The position numbers and the translations under genes are program-made. This document shows positions 6,399 through 16,209 of a stretch of 64,000 bases of DNA, piece after piece; the first letter of the stretch is position 1; each line of letters begins with the position of its first letter. Source of the DNA: JBFMHP01 sp040752855 (GTDB lineage Bacteria > Pseudomonadota > Gammaproteobacteria > RBG-16-57-12). The notes beneath the pieces were generated by a model. The model was not told the DNA's origin, searched no databases, and saw nothing but the letters and a program-made list of their open reading frames with translations. Where the stretch lies: positions 1 to 64,000 of the forward strand of contig JBFMHP010000002.1 of NCBI GenBank assembly GCA_040752855.1, written 5' to 3'.

Positions 6399-9300
6399 CT
6401 ACTTGGGGTTGACGAGGGCATGGATGCTCTCCACCAGTTCCTGCGCGTTATACGGCTTGCCGAGGTACTTGTTGACCCCGAGTTCCTCGGCGCGGTTGCG
6501 ATGTTTTTCGCCGGTCCGTGAGGTGATCATGATGATCGGGATGTCCTTGAAACGCTCGTCGTGGCGCAGGATGCTGGCCAGTTCGAAGCCGTCCATGCGC
6601 GGCATTTCGATGTCCAGCAGGATGATGTCCGGTTTGGATTGCTGGATGAGGGTGAGGGCATCCACCCCGTCCTTGGCGGAGACCGATTCGATATCGTTCT
6701 TGCGCAGCAGACGTGCGGTGGCTTTGCGCACGGTGATCGAGTCGTCCACCACCATGGCGGTGATGCGCTTGGCCTCGGCGACCTTCTCCTCGGGCGCGGC
6801 GAGTTCTTCCTCGATCATGCGGCGGGCGAGGTTGCTGCGCACCAGGGTCGGCATGTCGAGCACCAGCACGACGCGCCCGTCGCCCAGGATGGTGCCGCCG
6901 GCCACGCTCGGCACGGCGCGCACCTGCGGGCCGAGCGGCTTGAGCACGATTTCGTAGTGACCTTGCAGCTCGTCGACCTGCAGCGCGACATAGTGCTCCT
7001 GGATGCGGAACAGTAGCACCGGGATCTTGCGCGCGGCATGCTCGCCGACGCTGTATTTGCCGAAGCCGAGCATTTGCTGCAGGGAGTGCAGCGTGTATTT
7101 TTCTCCCGCGTATTCGAAGGTTGGAGCCTTGTGCGCGAGCAGCCGTTCGAACTCGGTGGGGTCCAGGCGCGCGATGCCGAGGAAGCCTTGCAGCGGCAGC
7201 GCGAAGGTGTGGCTGGAGACGCTCACCATCAAGGCATGCTGCGTGGCCAGGGTCAGCGGCAGCTGAATGGTGAAGCGCGTGCCCAAGCCCTTCTGCGAAT
7301 CCACCAGCACGGTGCCGTTGAGTTCGCGCACCTCGTTGCTGACCACGTCCAGACCCACGCCGCGGCCGGAGATCTGCGTCAGCGCGGAGGCCGTGCTGAA
7401 ACCGGCCTCGAAGATGAACTGCATGATCTCTTGATCGGTGAGCTTGGCCGTGGGCGACATCATGCCCTTGGCGATGGCCTTTTCCTTGACCAGATCGAGA
7501 TTGATGCCGCGGCCGTCGTCGCGCAGCTCGATGGAGACCTGGGTGCCTTGCTGCTGGAGCTTGATGGTGATCTCGCCGCTTGCCGGCTTGCCCTTGCGGT
7601 CTTCTGGCTTCTCGATGCCGTGGTCGACGCTGTTGCGCAACAGATGCTCCAGCGCCGGCAGCACGCGGTTGAGCACGCTGCGGTCAAGCTCCACGCGCTC
7701 GCCTTCGACCTTCAGCTCGACCTCCTTGTGCAGGGCGTCGCAGGTCTGACGCACCAGGCGGCGCAGGCGCGGCACGATGGAGGAAAACGGCACCATGCGC
7801 GTGCGCATCAGGCCGTCGTGGAGTTCGATCTGCTGGCGTTCCTGCTGATCGATCAGCACTTCGACATCGCGCAGCTGGTTCTGGATCAGCTTGTGGATGT
7901 TGACCAGGTCGCTCAGGCCTTCCATCAAGCTGCGCGTGACTTGATGGACTTGCGAGAAGCGGTCGAATTCCAGGGTGTCGAAATCATGCTGCTTGGTCTC
8001 GAAGCTGTACAACGTGCTCTGGTGGTGCATGTTGGTTTCGGCCTCGATCTCCAGGGTGCGCAGATGAGTCTGGATGCGGTGGATGGTGTGATCGAGTTCG
8101 CCGACGTTGTACCGCGTGGCGGAGAGCTGCTGCGCGATACGTGACTTGAAGATCCCGAGTTCGGCCGAGATGTTGACCAGCTTGTCGAGGACATCGGCGT
8201 GCAGGCGCACGGTGTCGCTGGTTACCACTTGGGCAGCGCTGGTGATCTGGGTTGCCACCTCGGGCAACAGGCCGGCGGTCTGCACCAGGGTGCTCTCCCC
8301 GGCTTCGCCCGCTTCGGTCTCGACGGCCTTGAGGGGCCGCAACAGCTCAGGATGGGCGAGCCACTCGTCGATCTGGCCGGTCAGGTCCTCGGCCTCGCTC
8401 AGCGGTTTCTGGCGCTGCACGCACTCGGTGAAATGATGCAGGCGGTCGTAGCAGGCCTGGAGGAATCCCAGCACCTGGGGCGTGACGGGCAGGCGGCGAT
8501 AGCGCATTGCCTCCAGCAGCGATTCGAGGCTGTGGCTGAGGGTGCTCACCGGGGTCAGATCGGCTCGGCGCGCGCAGCCTTTGAGGGTGTGCACGTCGCG
8601 CTGGAGTTGCTCGATCCACACGCCGGCGATTGGATGATCGAGATGTTCCTGGATCGTGCTGTCGATATTGTTGAGCAGTTCCTCGGCCTCTTCCAGGAAG
8701 GCGGCGAAGGACTCGCTGATCGGTGCGGTCGCGGCGGTTTCCACGGTCGCCGGCGTCATCACGGTTTCGAGCTCCACCTTGATGGTGGTGGCCGGCGCTT
8801 CTTCTTCCGGCGCGACGTATTTGCCGGCGAGACGGTCTTCGAGTTGCGCGATCAGGGCCATGGCGGGCGAGGGCGCCAGGTGATTCTGCACGCGCTCGAC
8901 CATGTGATGTAGATTGTCATAGCAGCTCTGCAGGAAGCCCATCAATTCCTGGGTGACGCCGATGCGCCCTTGGTTCATCGCCTCGAGCAGGGACTCCATG
9001 TGATGGCTCAGATTACCGATGGCGCTCAGCTCCGCCATGCGCGCGCTGCCCTTGAGGGTGTGCAGATCGCGCTGGAGCTGGTCGATCCACGGACCCGGTT
9101 CCGGGGCGTGACGGTGGGCGTGCAAGGTGCCGTCGATGCTGTGCAGCAGCTCGTCGGCCTCTTCCAGGAAGATCTGCACCACCTCGGTGAACTGGAAGGC
9201 CGGCTCGGCGGTGGCGGACACTTCGCGGCGTTCGGTTTGTGCGGCGATGGCGGCGATGAGGTCGGCGGCCGGCTCCGGTATCTGCCGTTCGTTGATCTGG

Positions 9301-12300
9301 CGCACCATGTTCTGGAGCCGTTCGCATGCCTCGTAGAGCACGCCCAGCATGGGCACGGTCGGCGTGATGCGGCCGTCGGCCATCCCGGCGACAGCGCTCT
9401 GCATCGCCTGGCCAAGATCCGCGATCGATGGCAGCTCCGCGGTGCGGGCGCTGTTTTGCAGGGTATAGAGGTCGCGCTTGAGTTCGGCGAGCCAAGGACC
9501 GGCGGCGGGCGCGTGCCTGTGCTCCTGCAAACAGCCGCTGATCTTCGCCAGCAGTTCGGCGGCTTCCTCCAGGAAGATCCAGGTGAGGTCGGAGACGGCG
9601 GGTAGCGCGGTCGCTGGGGTTGTGGTGGCGGGGGCTTGGCCTTCATCGCCCGCCAACTCCTCCACCGGGGGTTCGGCATAGGCTGCCAAATCCACTTCGT
9701 CTGCCGCGGCCGCCAGGCCGGGGGCTGCGATTTCGAACTCCATCGGTTCGGCCGGGGTTTCGAGCACGATCTCTTCCGGGGCCGCTTCTTCCGGAAGTTC
9801 TGCTTCCGGAATCTCAGCGATCGCGACGGCCTCCGCCATTTCCGGCAATGAGGGTTCAGCGGTGGGCTCCGGCGTCACGGGCGCTTCGATGTCGGGCATC
9901 TCGCCGCGCGCCAGGGCCTCTGCATAATTGGCAACGGTCTGCGCGTGGGCCGGGGCGGTGGTGCGGTTTCGGAAGGCCTCCAGCATGCCGGGCAAGGTAT
10001 CGATGGCGCGCTGCACCACCTCGATCAAGGTGGGGCTGGTTTCGATGGAACCCTCGATGGCCTTGTTGAGCATCTTCTCGATGGCCCAGGCGAATTCGCC
10101 GATGTCCGCCGCCTGTGCCATGCGGCCGCTGCCCTTCATGGTATGAAAGGCGCGGCGGATGATCACGCGGGTGTCCTTGTCGTTGGGATTGGCGGCCCAG
10201 ATCGGATAATTGGTATGCAGGGTGTCCATCACCTCCGCGGCTTCTTCCAGGAAGACCTCGCGGATCTCGGCCATCTCCTCATCGAGCTCGGCAGGCGGTG
10301 CCGCGTGTGCGGGGGCGGCGGGTGCCGGTGTGGGTGTAACCTCGGCAACCGCGGCGACTTGGGGTGCGGCCGGCGCGCTTACCGCGGGTTCGACGTTATT
10401 TTTTTTTACCGGAAGCTCGCTCCGCGTAACGGGTGCCCCGGCTTCGGCGGGGGCCACGGGTTCGACCGGTGTGTTGGCGGCGAGACGGTTTGCGATCGCG
10501 CTGATGCCTGCTGCATCCACGCCGGAGGGTTCCTGATTGTTGAATGCGTTGACCAGCTTGGGCAGGGCGGCTGCGGCCTGGTCGAGCAGATTGAACACGT
10601 TCGCGTTGGGCGTAACGCTGCCGTCGATGACGCGATTGAGCATGTTTTCGATGGCCCAAGCGAAGTCTGCGACCTCGGTGGCGGCTACCAGCCGGCCGCT
10701 GCCCTTGAGCGTATGATAGGCGCGGCGCAACGTGGCCAGCGAGTTCTTGTCATCGAGGTTGGCTTTCCAGGTGGCCAGATTGCGCTTGATCTTTTCGATC
10801 TCTTCCCAGGCCTCGTCGATGAAGACGCCGATGACCTCCTCGTCGATTTCCTCGCCCTTTTCGTAGGGACGGGCTTCGACGGCGGGCGCGGGGGCCGGGG
10901 CGGCCGCCTCGCGGCGGCTCAGCGAGGCCAGGCTGTGCTCGCCGAAGGCGAGTATCTCCGGACGCTCGGCGCCTTTCTCGCTCAGCGTCTCGAGATAGTA
11001 CTCCAGACTGGTGATGATATCGGCCAGGCGCTCGATCTGGCTCTTGTCGATATCCTGGCGCTGCTTGAGCAGATCGGTCGTCACGAAGGAGTGGATGTTG
11101 CCGATCAGGCTCAACGGTTGATCGATGTGCAGAATGGTCAGGCCGCCGCGCACTTGATTGAGCAGGGCCGGCACATTTTCCAGCCGCTGGAATTCATCCG
11201 GCCGGTCGTTGAAGCCGATGATGGCATCCTTGATCTGGGCGATGTCATGCAGCGCTTCGCCAAGGACCGTCTGCACCAGGTTGTCGTATTCGGCCTGCGG
11301 CAGCGTGCCCTCGACGCGTCGTGTTGCGGCCGTTCCCTTAGCGGGCTTGGCCATCTGCTTGGCCAGGCCGGAGAGGGAGGATTCCACGTAGAGCAGGGCG
11401 CTGGCCACGTTCATCAAATCGGTATCGCTGACTTCCTTTTCGCCGGCGACCATCTTGGCGATCTCGCCGGATTGCGTGAGGATCTTGTTGCGCAGGATGC
11501 CCTCGCCCAACATGCCAAGGGTGTCGCCTACCTGGCGCAGATTCTGCTCCATGTCGCCGAGGTTGGTGAGCGAGCGGTTGGGATCGCGCACGTAGAGATC
11601 GAGCGCATCCTTGATCTTGAGCAATTCTTCCTTCAGGGCCGCCGAGACCGTTTCATACAGCGTGGTGTCGGCCAGCAGGCTGCTCTGGGCCTCGTCGACT
11701 TCGAATTTGTCTGGAATGATCTCCTTGAGCTTGAAGGCCTGCTTGATGCTCTGCACCAAGGGGGCTTCCGAGGTCGAATGGCCGATATAGAACAACAGGT
11801 TCTTGATCAGGTCCTGCGCGGGCTTGGCGGAGAATTCCGCCTGGTCGACCTGCATCAGGCGCCGGATTTCGCGGTCCACCCCGCCGAGCAGGGATTTGAG
11901 CGATACGCTGACTTCCAGGCCCCCGTCACTGACGGCATCCATGACCCCGCGGGCGACCCACCAGACTTGGTTCTGGCTGCCGGGCTTGAGAAACGGCTCC
12001 ATGTTCGCCACCACCTCGGTCATCTTGCCCAGGGCTTCGCGGTCGGCGGGATTGCGGAACCAGCGCAGCAGGGCCAGCTGATAGAGCTGGCGTTGCTTGC
12101 GGATAAAGAAGGTGCGGTCCTCCGCGCCGGCCGGCACTTCGAGGTCTGCCGCCGCGGGCGGCGCCGCCACGGTGAGGTCCGGCTTGAAGAAGACGTTGTC
12201 CGAGAGCAGATTCTGGCCGCGCGTGGTGCGCAGGTCATTGAGCAGCGGCAGCAGGACGACCGGGATGTCCTTGCGGCCGGCCTGCAGGCGGTCGAGATAA

Positions 12301-12605
12301 TTGGGCATCTGCAGGATGGCGCGCATCAGCACTTCATAGGCGTCTTTGCGCTGCTTGACGCGGTCGTTGAGCAGGGCCTGCGCGAGCAATTCCATTTCCT
12401 CGGCCAGCAGTACCGCGCCGTAGAGTTCGATCATCTGCAGCGTGCCGCGCACCTGATGCAGGTAGGTGGCGCAGAAACGCAGCTGCGTGATGTCGTTGGG
12501 ATCGCCGACATAGTTTTCCAGGGCGGTGCGCGCCTGATTCAGCGATTCCTCGATCTCGCCCTTGACCCAATTCAGGCCATTGAACTCATGCTCATGAATG
12601 GTCAT
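6399..12605 (-). CDS. chpA: ChpA, giant hybrid CheA kinase with multiple Hpt domains
   Basis: ChpA is the kinase of the Pil-Chp pathway that tunes type IV pilus extension, retraction and cAMP. The 2,069-residue product has an N-terminal Hpt-like helical region (candidate His50 in YLHQVRGTL), a second Hpt-like region without a clear His, then four canonical Hpt motifs with His631, His821, His1182 and His1339 (HTLKG or HTMKG). A fifth Hpt at about 1000-1100 has Tyr1047 in place of His (DLYTLQNSAR). Pro/Ala-rich linkers join them. A dimerisation region, an HATPase (N box LRNSVDHGIE near 1650), a CheW-like regulatory domain and a receiver with Asp1998 (LLDIEMPRMDG) follow. The ATG at 12605 overlaps pilK by 14 bases; the reading frame also extends upstream of it but only into pilK. 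It lies in the operon between pilK and chpB. Confidence 0.96.
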   Translation of the reverse strand: MTIHEHEFNGLNWVKGEIEESLNQARTALENYVGDPNDITQLRFCATYLHQVRGTLQMIELYGAVLLAEEMELLAQALLNDRVKQRKDAYEVLMRAILQMPNYLDRLQAGRKDIPVVLLPLLNDLRTTRGQNLLSDNVFFKPDLTVAAPPAAADLEVPAGAEDRTFFIRKQRQLYQLALLRWFRNPADREALGKMTEVVANMEPFLKPGSQNQVWWVARGVMDAVSDGGLEVSVSLKSLLGGVDREIRRLMQVDQAEFSAKPAQDLIKNLLFYIGHSTSEAPLVQSIKQAFKLKEIIPDKFEVDEAQSSLLADTTLYETVSAALKEELLKIKDALDLYVRDPNRSLTNLGDMEQNLRQVGDTLGMLGEGILRNKILTQSGEIAKMVAGEKEVSDTDLMNVASALLYVESSLSGLAKQMAKPAKGTAATRRVEGTLPQAEYDNLVQTVLGEALHDIAQIKDAIIGFNDRPDEFQRLENVPALLNQVRGGLTILHIDQPLSLIGNIHSFVTTDLLKQRQDIDKSQIERLADIITSLEYYLETLSEKGAERPEILAFGEHSLASLSRREAAAPAPAPAVEARPYEKGEEIDEEVIGVFIDEAWEEIEKIKRNLATWKANLDDKNSLATLRRAYHTLKGSGRLVAATEVADFAWAIENMLNRVIDGSVTPNANVFNLLDQAAAALPKLVNAFNNQEPSGVDAAGISAIANRLAANTPVEPVAPAEAGAPVTRSELPVKKNNVEPAVSAPAAPQVAAVAEVTPTPAPAAPAHAAPPAELDEEMAEIREVFLEEAAEVMDTLHTNYPIWAANPNDKDTRVIIRRAFHTMKGSGRMAQAADIGEFAWAIEKMLNKAIEGSIETSPTLIEVVQRAIDTLPGMLEAFRNRTTAPAHAQTVANYAEALARGEMPDIEAPVTPEPTAEPSLPEMAEAVAIAEIPEAELPEEAAPEEIVLETPAEPMEFEIAAPGLAAAADEVDLAAYAEPPVEELAGDEGQAPATTTPATALPAVSDLTWIFLEEAAELLAKISGCLQEHRHAPAAGPWLAELKRDLYTLQNSARTAELPSIADLGQAMQSAVAGMADGRITPTVPMLGVLYEACERLQNMVRQINERQIPEPAADLIAAIAAQTERREVSATAEPAFQFTEVVQIFLEEADELLHSIDGTLHAHRHAPEPGPWIDQLQRDLHTLKGSARMAELSAIGNLSHHMESLLEAMNQGRIGVTQELMGFLQSCYDNLHHMVERVQNHLAPSPAMALIAQLEDRLAGKYVAPEEEAPATTIKVELETVMTPATVETAATAPISESFAAFLEEAEELLNNIDSTIQEHLDHPIAGVWIEQLQRDVHTLKGCARRADLTPVSTLSHSLESLLEAMRYRRLPVTPQVLGFLQACYDRLHHFTECVQRQKPLSEAEDLTGQIDEWLAHPELLRPLKAVETEAGEAGESTLVQTAGLLPEVATQITSAAQVVTSDTVRLHADVLDKLVNISAELGIFKSRIAQQLSATRYNVGELDHTIHRIQTHLRTLEIEAETNMHHQSTLYSFETKQHDFDTLEFDRFSQVHQVTRSLMEGLSDLVNIHKLIQNQLRDVEVLIDQQERQQIELHDGLMRTRMVPFSSIVPRLRRLVRQTCDALHKEVELKVEGERVELDRSVLNRVLPALEHLLRNSVDHGIEKPEDRKGKPASGEITIKLQQQGTQVSIELRDDGRGINLDLVKEKAIAKGMMSPTAKLTDQEIMQFIFEAGFSTASALTQISGRGVGLDVVSNEVRELNGTVLVDSQKGLGTRFTIQLPLTLATQHALMVSVSSHTFALPLQGFLGIARLDPTEFERLLAHKAPTFEYAGEKYTLHSLQQMLGFGKYSVGEHAARKIPVLLFRIQEHYVALQVDELQGHYEIVLKPLGPQVRAVPSVAGGTILGDGRVVLVLDMPTLVRSNLARRMIEEELAAPEEKVAEAKRITAMVVDDSITVRKATARLLRKNDIESVSAKDGVDALTLIQQSKPDIILLDIEMPRMDGFELASILRHDERFKDIPIIMITSRTGEKHRNRAEELGVNKYLGKPYNAQELVESIHALVNPK

Positions 12606-13464
12606 GTTGGACGTCCTTTGATCTGCGGTGGCGGCAATAAGCCAGCGTGTCGAATTTGTGTATGCGGCGCAATTCGGAGTGCGCCCAGCCCAGCGATTCG
12701 CCATGGCCGAGGATCAGGATGCCGCCCAGTTGTAGGTGATCGGCCAGGGTGTTGAGGATTTTGTGGCGCATCGGTTGATCGAAATAAATCAGGACGTTTT
12801 GACACATGATGATGTTCATTTTGCCAAGCGAGGCCTTCTCCGCCTCGAGTATGTTCAGGTGATTGAAGCAGACGCGTTTGCGGATATCCGCGTTGACCTG
12901 GTACTGGTTGGCGTCGATCGCGGTGAAGTACCGTTCCAGGTGGGATGGCGCGACATTGCTGAGCTTGCGCCGGTGGTAGATCCCCTCGCGCGCCACGCCA
13001 AGGGACGGCAGGCTGATGTCGCTGCCGATCACACCGTAATACTTTTGCAGGTCATGGGCGCGCAGATAGTCGTCGAGGACGATGGCGAGCGTATAAGCCT
13101 CCTCGCCGGTGGCGCAGCCGACGCTCCAGATATGGAGGTTGTCCGCATCCGGATTTTCCGTGAAGAATTCGGGCAGGAAATACTCCTGGATCAAGCGCGC
13201 CGAATCCGTGTGGCGGAAGAAGCGTGTCTCATGCACCGTCAGGCGGTCGACCAGCGTTGCCCATTCGACCGAGCCCTGCTGCCCGCTCTTGAGGTAATTG
13301 TAATAGGCCTGGTAATCGGAGAAGCCCAGTTCGCGCATGCGCAGACGCACGCTGGTGACCAGAAAGGACCGCCGGCTGGTTTGCACGTTCATGCCGGTGC
13401 GCTCCTCCAGCAAGCGTGACCATTGCTGGAATTGACTGTCGCTCATGTCTTCGATGCTGCTCAT
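12592..13464 (-). CDS. pilK: PilK, CheR-type receptor methyltransferase
   Basis: PilK methylates receptor glutamates using S-adenosylmethionine. The 290-residue protein has a CheR all-alpha N domain (FQQWSRLLEERTGMNV...) and a Rossmann-like methyltransferase domain: the TRFFRH motif that precedes the SAM pocket, SVGCATGEEAYTLAI (the SAM glycine motif), DISLPSL (acidic ribose ligand) and MCQNVLIYFD near the end. The frame continues upstream only to a TTG at 13536; the ATG at 13464 has GAAGG ten bases before it and is preferred, with ATG 13446 the other choice. It is 94 bases after pilJ and its end overlaps chpA. Its position between pilJ and chpA is the same as in Pseudomonas. Confidence 0.92.
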   Translation of the reverse strand: MSSIEDMSDSQFQQWSRLLEERTGMNVQTSRRSFLVTSVRLRMRELGFSDYQAYYNYLKSGQQGSVEWATLVDRLTVHETRFFRHTDSARLIQEYFLPEFFTENPDADNLHIWSVGCATGEEAYTLAIVLDDYLRAHDLQKYYGVIGSDISLPSLGVAREGIYHRRKLSNVAPSHLERYFTAIDANQYQVNADIRKRVCFNHLNILEAEKASLGKMNIIMCQNVLIYFDQPMRHKILNTLADHLQLGGILILGHGESLGWAHSELRRIHKFDTLAYCRHRRSKDVQHDHS

Positions 13465-13558
13465 CCGGCTCGAACCTTCGTCCGCTCCTGGTATTCGCTG
13501 TTGGCTTGCGTTCACTGGATCGCCTTTACCGCGCAATCATGGCTGTCGTGTCCCCGGC

Positions 13559-15598
13559 TCAATTCGATGGCAGCTTGAAGCCGGAGACCGATTCACGCAG
13601 CTCGTTGGCCAGATCCGCCAGGTTGTTGATGGAGGCCGCGGTCTGGTTGGTGCCCGTCGAGGTCTGGGTGGTCAGATCCTGAATCACGTTCATGGTCTCG
13701 GAAATGTTGTTCGCCACGCTGGTCTGCTGCTTGGCGGCGGCGGAGATGTTGCGCATCATTTCATCGAGCTCGTGCGATACGCTTTCGATCTCGACCAGCG
13801 CCTCGCCGGCGGCCTGCGCCAGCTTGGTACCGTTGACCACCTCGTGGGTACTCTTTTCCATTGAGGTGATGGCCTCGCTGGTGTCGTTCTGGATGGTCTT
13901 GACCAGCGCCTCGATCTGCGAGGTGGCGTCGTTGGCGCGTTCGGCCAGGCGTTGCACTTCGTCGGCGACCACCGCGAAGCCGCGGCCGGCCTCCCCGGCC
14001 ATCGCCGCCTGGATGGCGGCATTCAAGGCCAGGATGTTGGTCTGGTCGGTCAGGTCGTTGATCAGTTCCACGATTTCACCGATTTCCAGCGAGCTTTCGC
14101 CCAGCCGCTTGATGCGCTTGGAGGTCTCCTGGATCTGTTCGCGGATGGTCTCCATCCCGTGGATGGTGTTGTGCACCGCCTTCACGCCGTTTTGAGCGAT
14201 CTGCACCGCGTTGCTGGTGACCTCCGTCGCCTTGGCGGCGTTGCTCGATACGTGCTGGATGGAGGTGGCCATTTCGTTGATCGCGGTGACTGAGGCGGAG
14301 ATCTGATGCGCCTGATGGTCGGTGGCGTCGGCCAGATGGGCGGCCGTGGCGCGCGTTTCCGTGGCGGCGGAGGAGACCTGCACCACGGTGTCGTTGATGG
14401 TGTTGACCAGCTTGCGTAAGGCGTCAATGATGAAGTTGATGCGATCGGCGATCGCCCCGGTGATGTCGTCGTTGACCGTGGCGGAGGTGGTGAGGTCGCC
14501 CTCGGCCAGCACGCTGATCTCATCGAGCAGGCGCAGAATGGCGTTCTGATTGGTTTCGTTGACCGCGGTGCTTTCCTCGATGCGCTTGCGTGATTCATGC
14601 ACCAGGGTGACGGCCAGCAGCACCAGCGCGACGATCGCGGCCAGCGCCACGACGTAGCCGGCGAAATTGAAGGCCTGGCGCGTGCCGCTCTGGCTCAGGT
14701 CAACGTAGGCCTGCACCAGATGATTGGAGGTCTCCAGTATCTGGTCACTCATCTTGAAGATGTTGTTGGAAGCCACTTGCGCCTTGAACAGTTCGGGGGC
14801 CCGTTCCAGGATGCGTCCTGAGATCTCAGCGATCGAGCGGTTGAGCACGTTGACCTGGTTGAGCTTGGCGATTGCCGGACCCAGCGTCACCTTGGCGCTG
14901 CCGTAGTCGCCTTCGCCGTGGAGCAGTCCGTCGATGATCTTATTGAGCGCCTTGACGTCGGCGCTGATGCTGGCGGTGATTTCATTGGTTTCCTGGCCGC
15001 CTTGGAGCATCTTGAGCAGATTGTGGTTGATGCGCTGGGCCAGCAGGGCCTGATGGGCGGCGAGCTGGATCTGTCTGGGGCTGGCGCCGGCCTTCAGCAG
15101 CTGGTCGGCGATGTCATCCGAGGCGTTGACCACCTGCGGCAGGATGTCGGAGAGGGCGCGGATGAATTCCTTGATCATGCGCGTGGTGGCCTCGGCGCTC
15201 AGGGCGACGGTGGCATTGGCGTTGAGTTGTTCCCACTCGGTCTTGATCTGGTTGAATTCGAGCGAGGCTTCCACGGGCGAGGCCGGCATGCCGGTGTCAT
15301 GGTCGCCGTTTTGCAGTTTGTTGATCAGCTCGTCGGACCGCTCCCGGGCGAGCTTGAGCTTGGGGAAGGCTTCGATGTCGGCGCGGGCGGTTTCGGCCGC
15401 GTGTTTTACGATACGTTGCGACAGCAGGCGCAATTCGCCGGCGATGTTGATGTACTGCTTGTCGTGCTCCGCCACTCTGCCGTTGTAGGTGAAGATCACG
15501 CCCATCAGGATGACCAATGCGATCAGTGACAGGATGATGTAGGTCAGTTTGGTGTTGGAGGTTACTTTGGTTGCGAATGTCGCTGTATTTATCGTCAT
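13559..15598 (-). CDS. pilJ: PilJ, methyl-accepting chemoreceptor for twitching
   Basis: PilJ is the inner-membrane receptor of the Pil-Chp system. The 679-residue protein has a first transmembrane helix (about residues 18-36), a periplasmic all-helical PilJ-type sensor region (LRLLSQRIVKHAAE near 57-70 and a second LAQRINHNLLKML repeat), a second membrane helix (about 315-335), a HAMP-like segment and a long cytoplasmic signalling coiled coil. The hairpin tip is typical: DQTNILALNAAIQAAMAGE followed by GRGFAVVADEVQRLAERA. A second, shorter hydrophobic patch is absent, consistent with a two-helix topology. ATG 15598 fits the membrane anchor. It lies 49 bases after pilI in the same operon. Confidence 0.95.
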   Translation of the reverse strand: MTINTATFATKVTSNTKLTYIILSLIALVILMGVIFTYNGRVAEHDKQYINIAGELRLLSQRIVKHAAETARADIEAFPKLKLARERSDELINKLQNGDHDTGMPASPVEASLEFNQIKTEWEQLNANATVALSAEATTRMIKEFIRALSDILPQVVNASDDIADQLLKAGASPRQIQLAAHQALLAQRINHNLLKMLQGGQETNEITASISADVKALNKIIDGLLHGEGDYGSAKVTLGPAIAKLNQVNVLNRSIAEISGRILERAPELFKAQVASNNIFKMSDQILETSNHLVQAYVDLSQSGTRQAFNFAGYVVALAAIVALVLLAVTLVHESRKRIEESTAVNETNQNAILRLLDEISVLAEGDLTTSATVNDDITGAIADRINFIIDALRKLVNTINDTVVQVSSAATETRATAAHLADATDHQAHQISASVTAINEMATSIQHVSSNAAKATEVTSNAVQIAQNGVKAVHNTIHGMETIREQIQETSKRIKRLGESSLEIGEIVELINDLTDQTNILALNAAIQAAMAGEAGRGFAVVADEVQRLAERANDATSQIEALVKTIQNDTSEAITSMEKSTHEVVNGTKLAQAAGEALVEIESVSHELDEMMRNISAAAKQQTSVANNISETMNVIQDLTTQTSTGTNQTAASINNLADLANELRESVSGFKLPSN

Positions 15599-15647
15599 TG
15601 CCGGCTCCAGGCCAAGTATCGATTTTGGTTATTAGTCACTGGGCATC

Positions 15648-16187
15648 TCATGCCGCAATATTCATAAAGTCGGTGGTTTTCGCCAAGGCGGCCAGGCTGA
15701 ACACGGGCCAGATGTGCTCGTCGTCGTTAAACCCGCCGCGGATGTACGGGATGATCTCGGGTTCCCGGATGCGCAACTCCGTGACCTGGCTATCATAATC
15801 GAAGTGGCGCATCCCCAGCACGCTGTCGACCAGGATGCCGGCGCTGAGCTCGGGGAGGTTGATTACCAGTATCCGGCTCTGCGAGGTGATCCGGCTGTTG
15901 GGTTTGCCGAGCAAACCGGCCAGATTGATGACCGTGATCAGGGTGCCGCGAATATTGGCCACGCCGACCGCCCAGTGTTTGGCGCCCGGAATCGCGGCCA
16001 GGGCCGCGCACGGCACGATTTCGCTGACTTCACGCAGCGGTACCATCACGCGTATGCCGGCGAATATACAGCCGATCCCGTCCCACATCGGCTTGGATTC
16101 GCTGAGCATCGGCAAGGGGCGCGCATTGAGGCGCGCGCGCTCGGCCAGCGTTTGAAGGAGTTCGAAGGGTGTTTGATGGTTGGTCAT
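15648..16187 (-). CDS. pilI: PilI, CheW-like adaptor
   Basis: PilI links the PilJ receptor to the ChpA kinase. It is a 179-residue single CheW domain with a roughly 35-residue N-terminal extension (PFELLQTLAERARLNARPL) that is characteristic of PilI. The domain contains MVPLREVSEIVPCAAL, then the conserved GVANIRGTLITVINLAGLLG, which corresponds to the receptor- and kinase-binding strands of CheW, and GILVDSVLGMRHF. It is separated from pilG by 22 bases and from pilJ by 49 bases, all on the minus strand. ATG 16187 is the only sensible start before the N-terminal extension. Confidence 0.93.
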   Translation of the reverse strand: MTNHQTPFELLQTLAERARLNARPLPMLSESKPMWDGIGCIFAGIRVMVPLREVSEIVPCAALAAIPGAKHWAVGVANIRGTLITVINLAGLLGKPNSRITSQSRILVINLPELSAGILVDSVLGMRHFDYDSQVTELRIREPEIIPYIRGGFNDDEHIWPVFSLAALAKTTDFMNIAA

Positions 16188-16209
16188 GCGTCGTCGGGTT
16201 CGTTATGTT

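Noticed and set aside
9945..12755. Long plus-strand open frame of more than 900 codons opposite chpA
   Set aside because: Lies fully antisense to chpA, has low-complexity Gly/Asp/His-rich composition and no domain; a shadow of high-G+C coding DNA.
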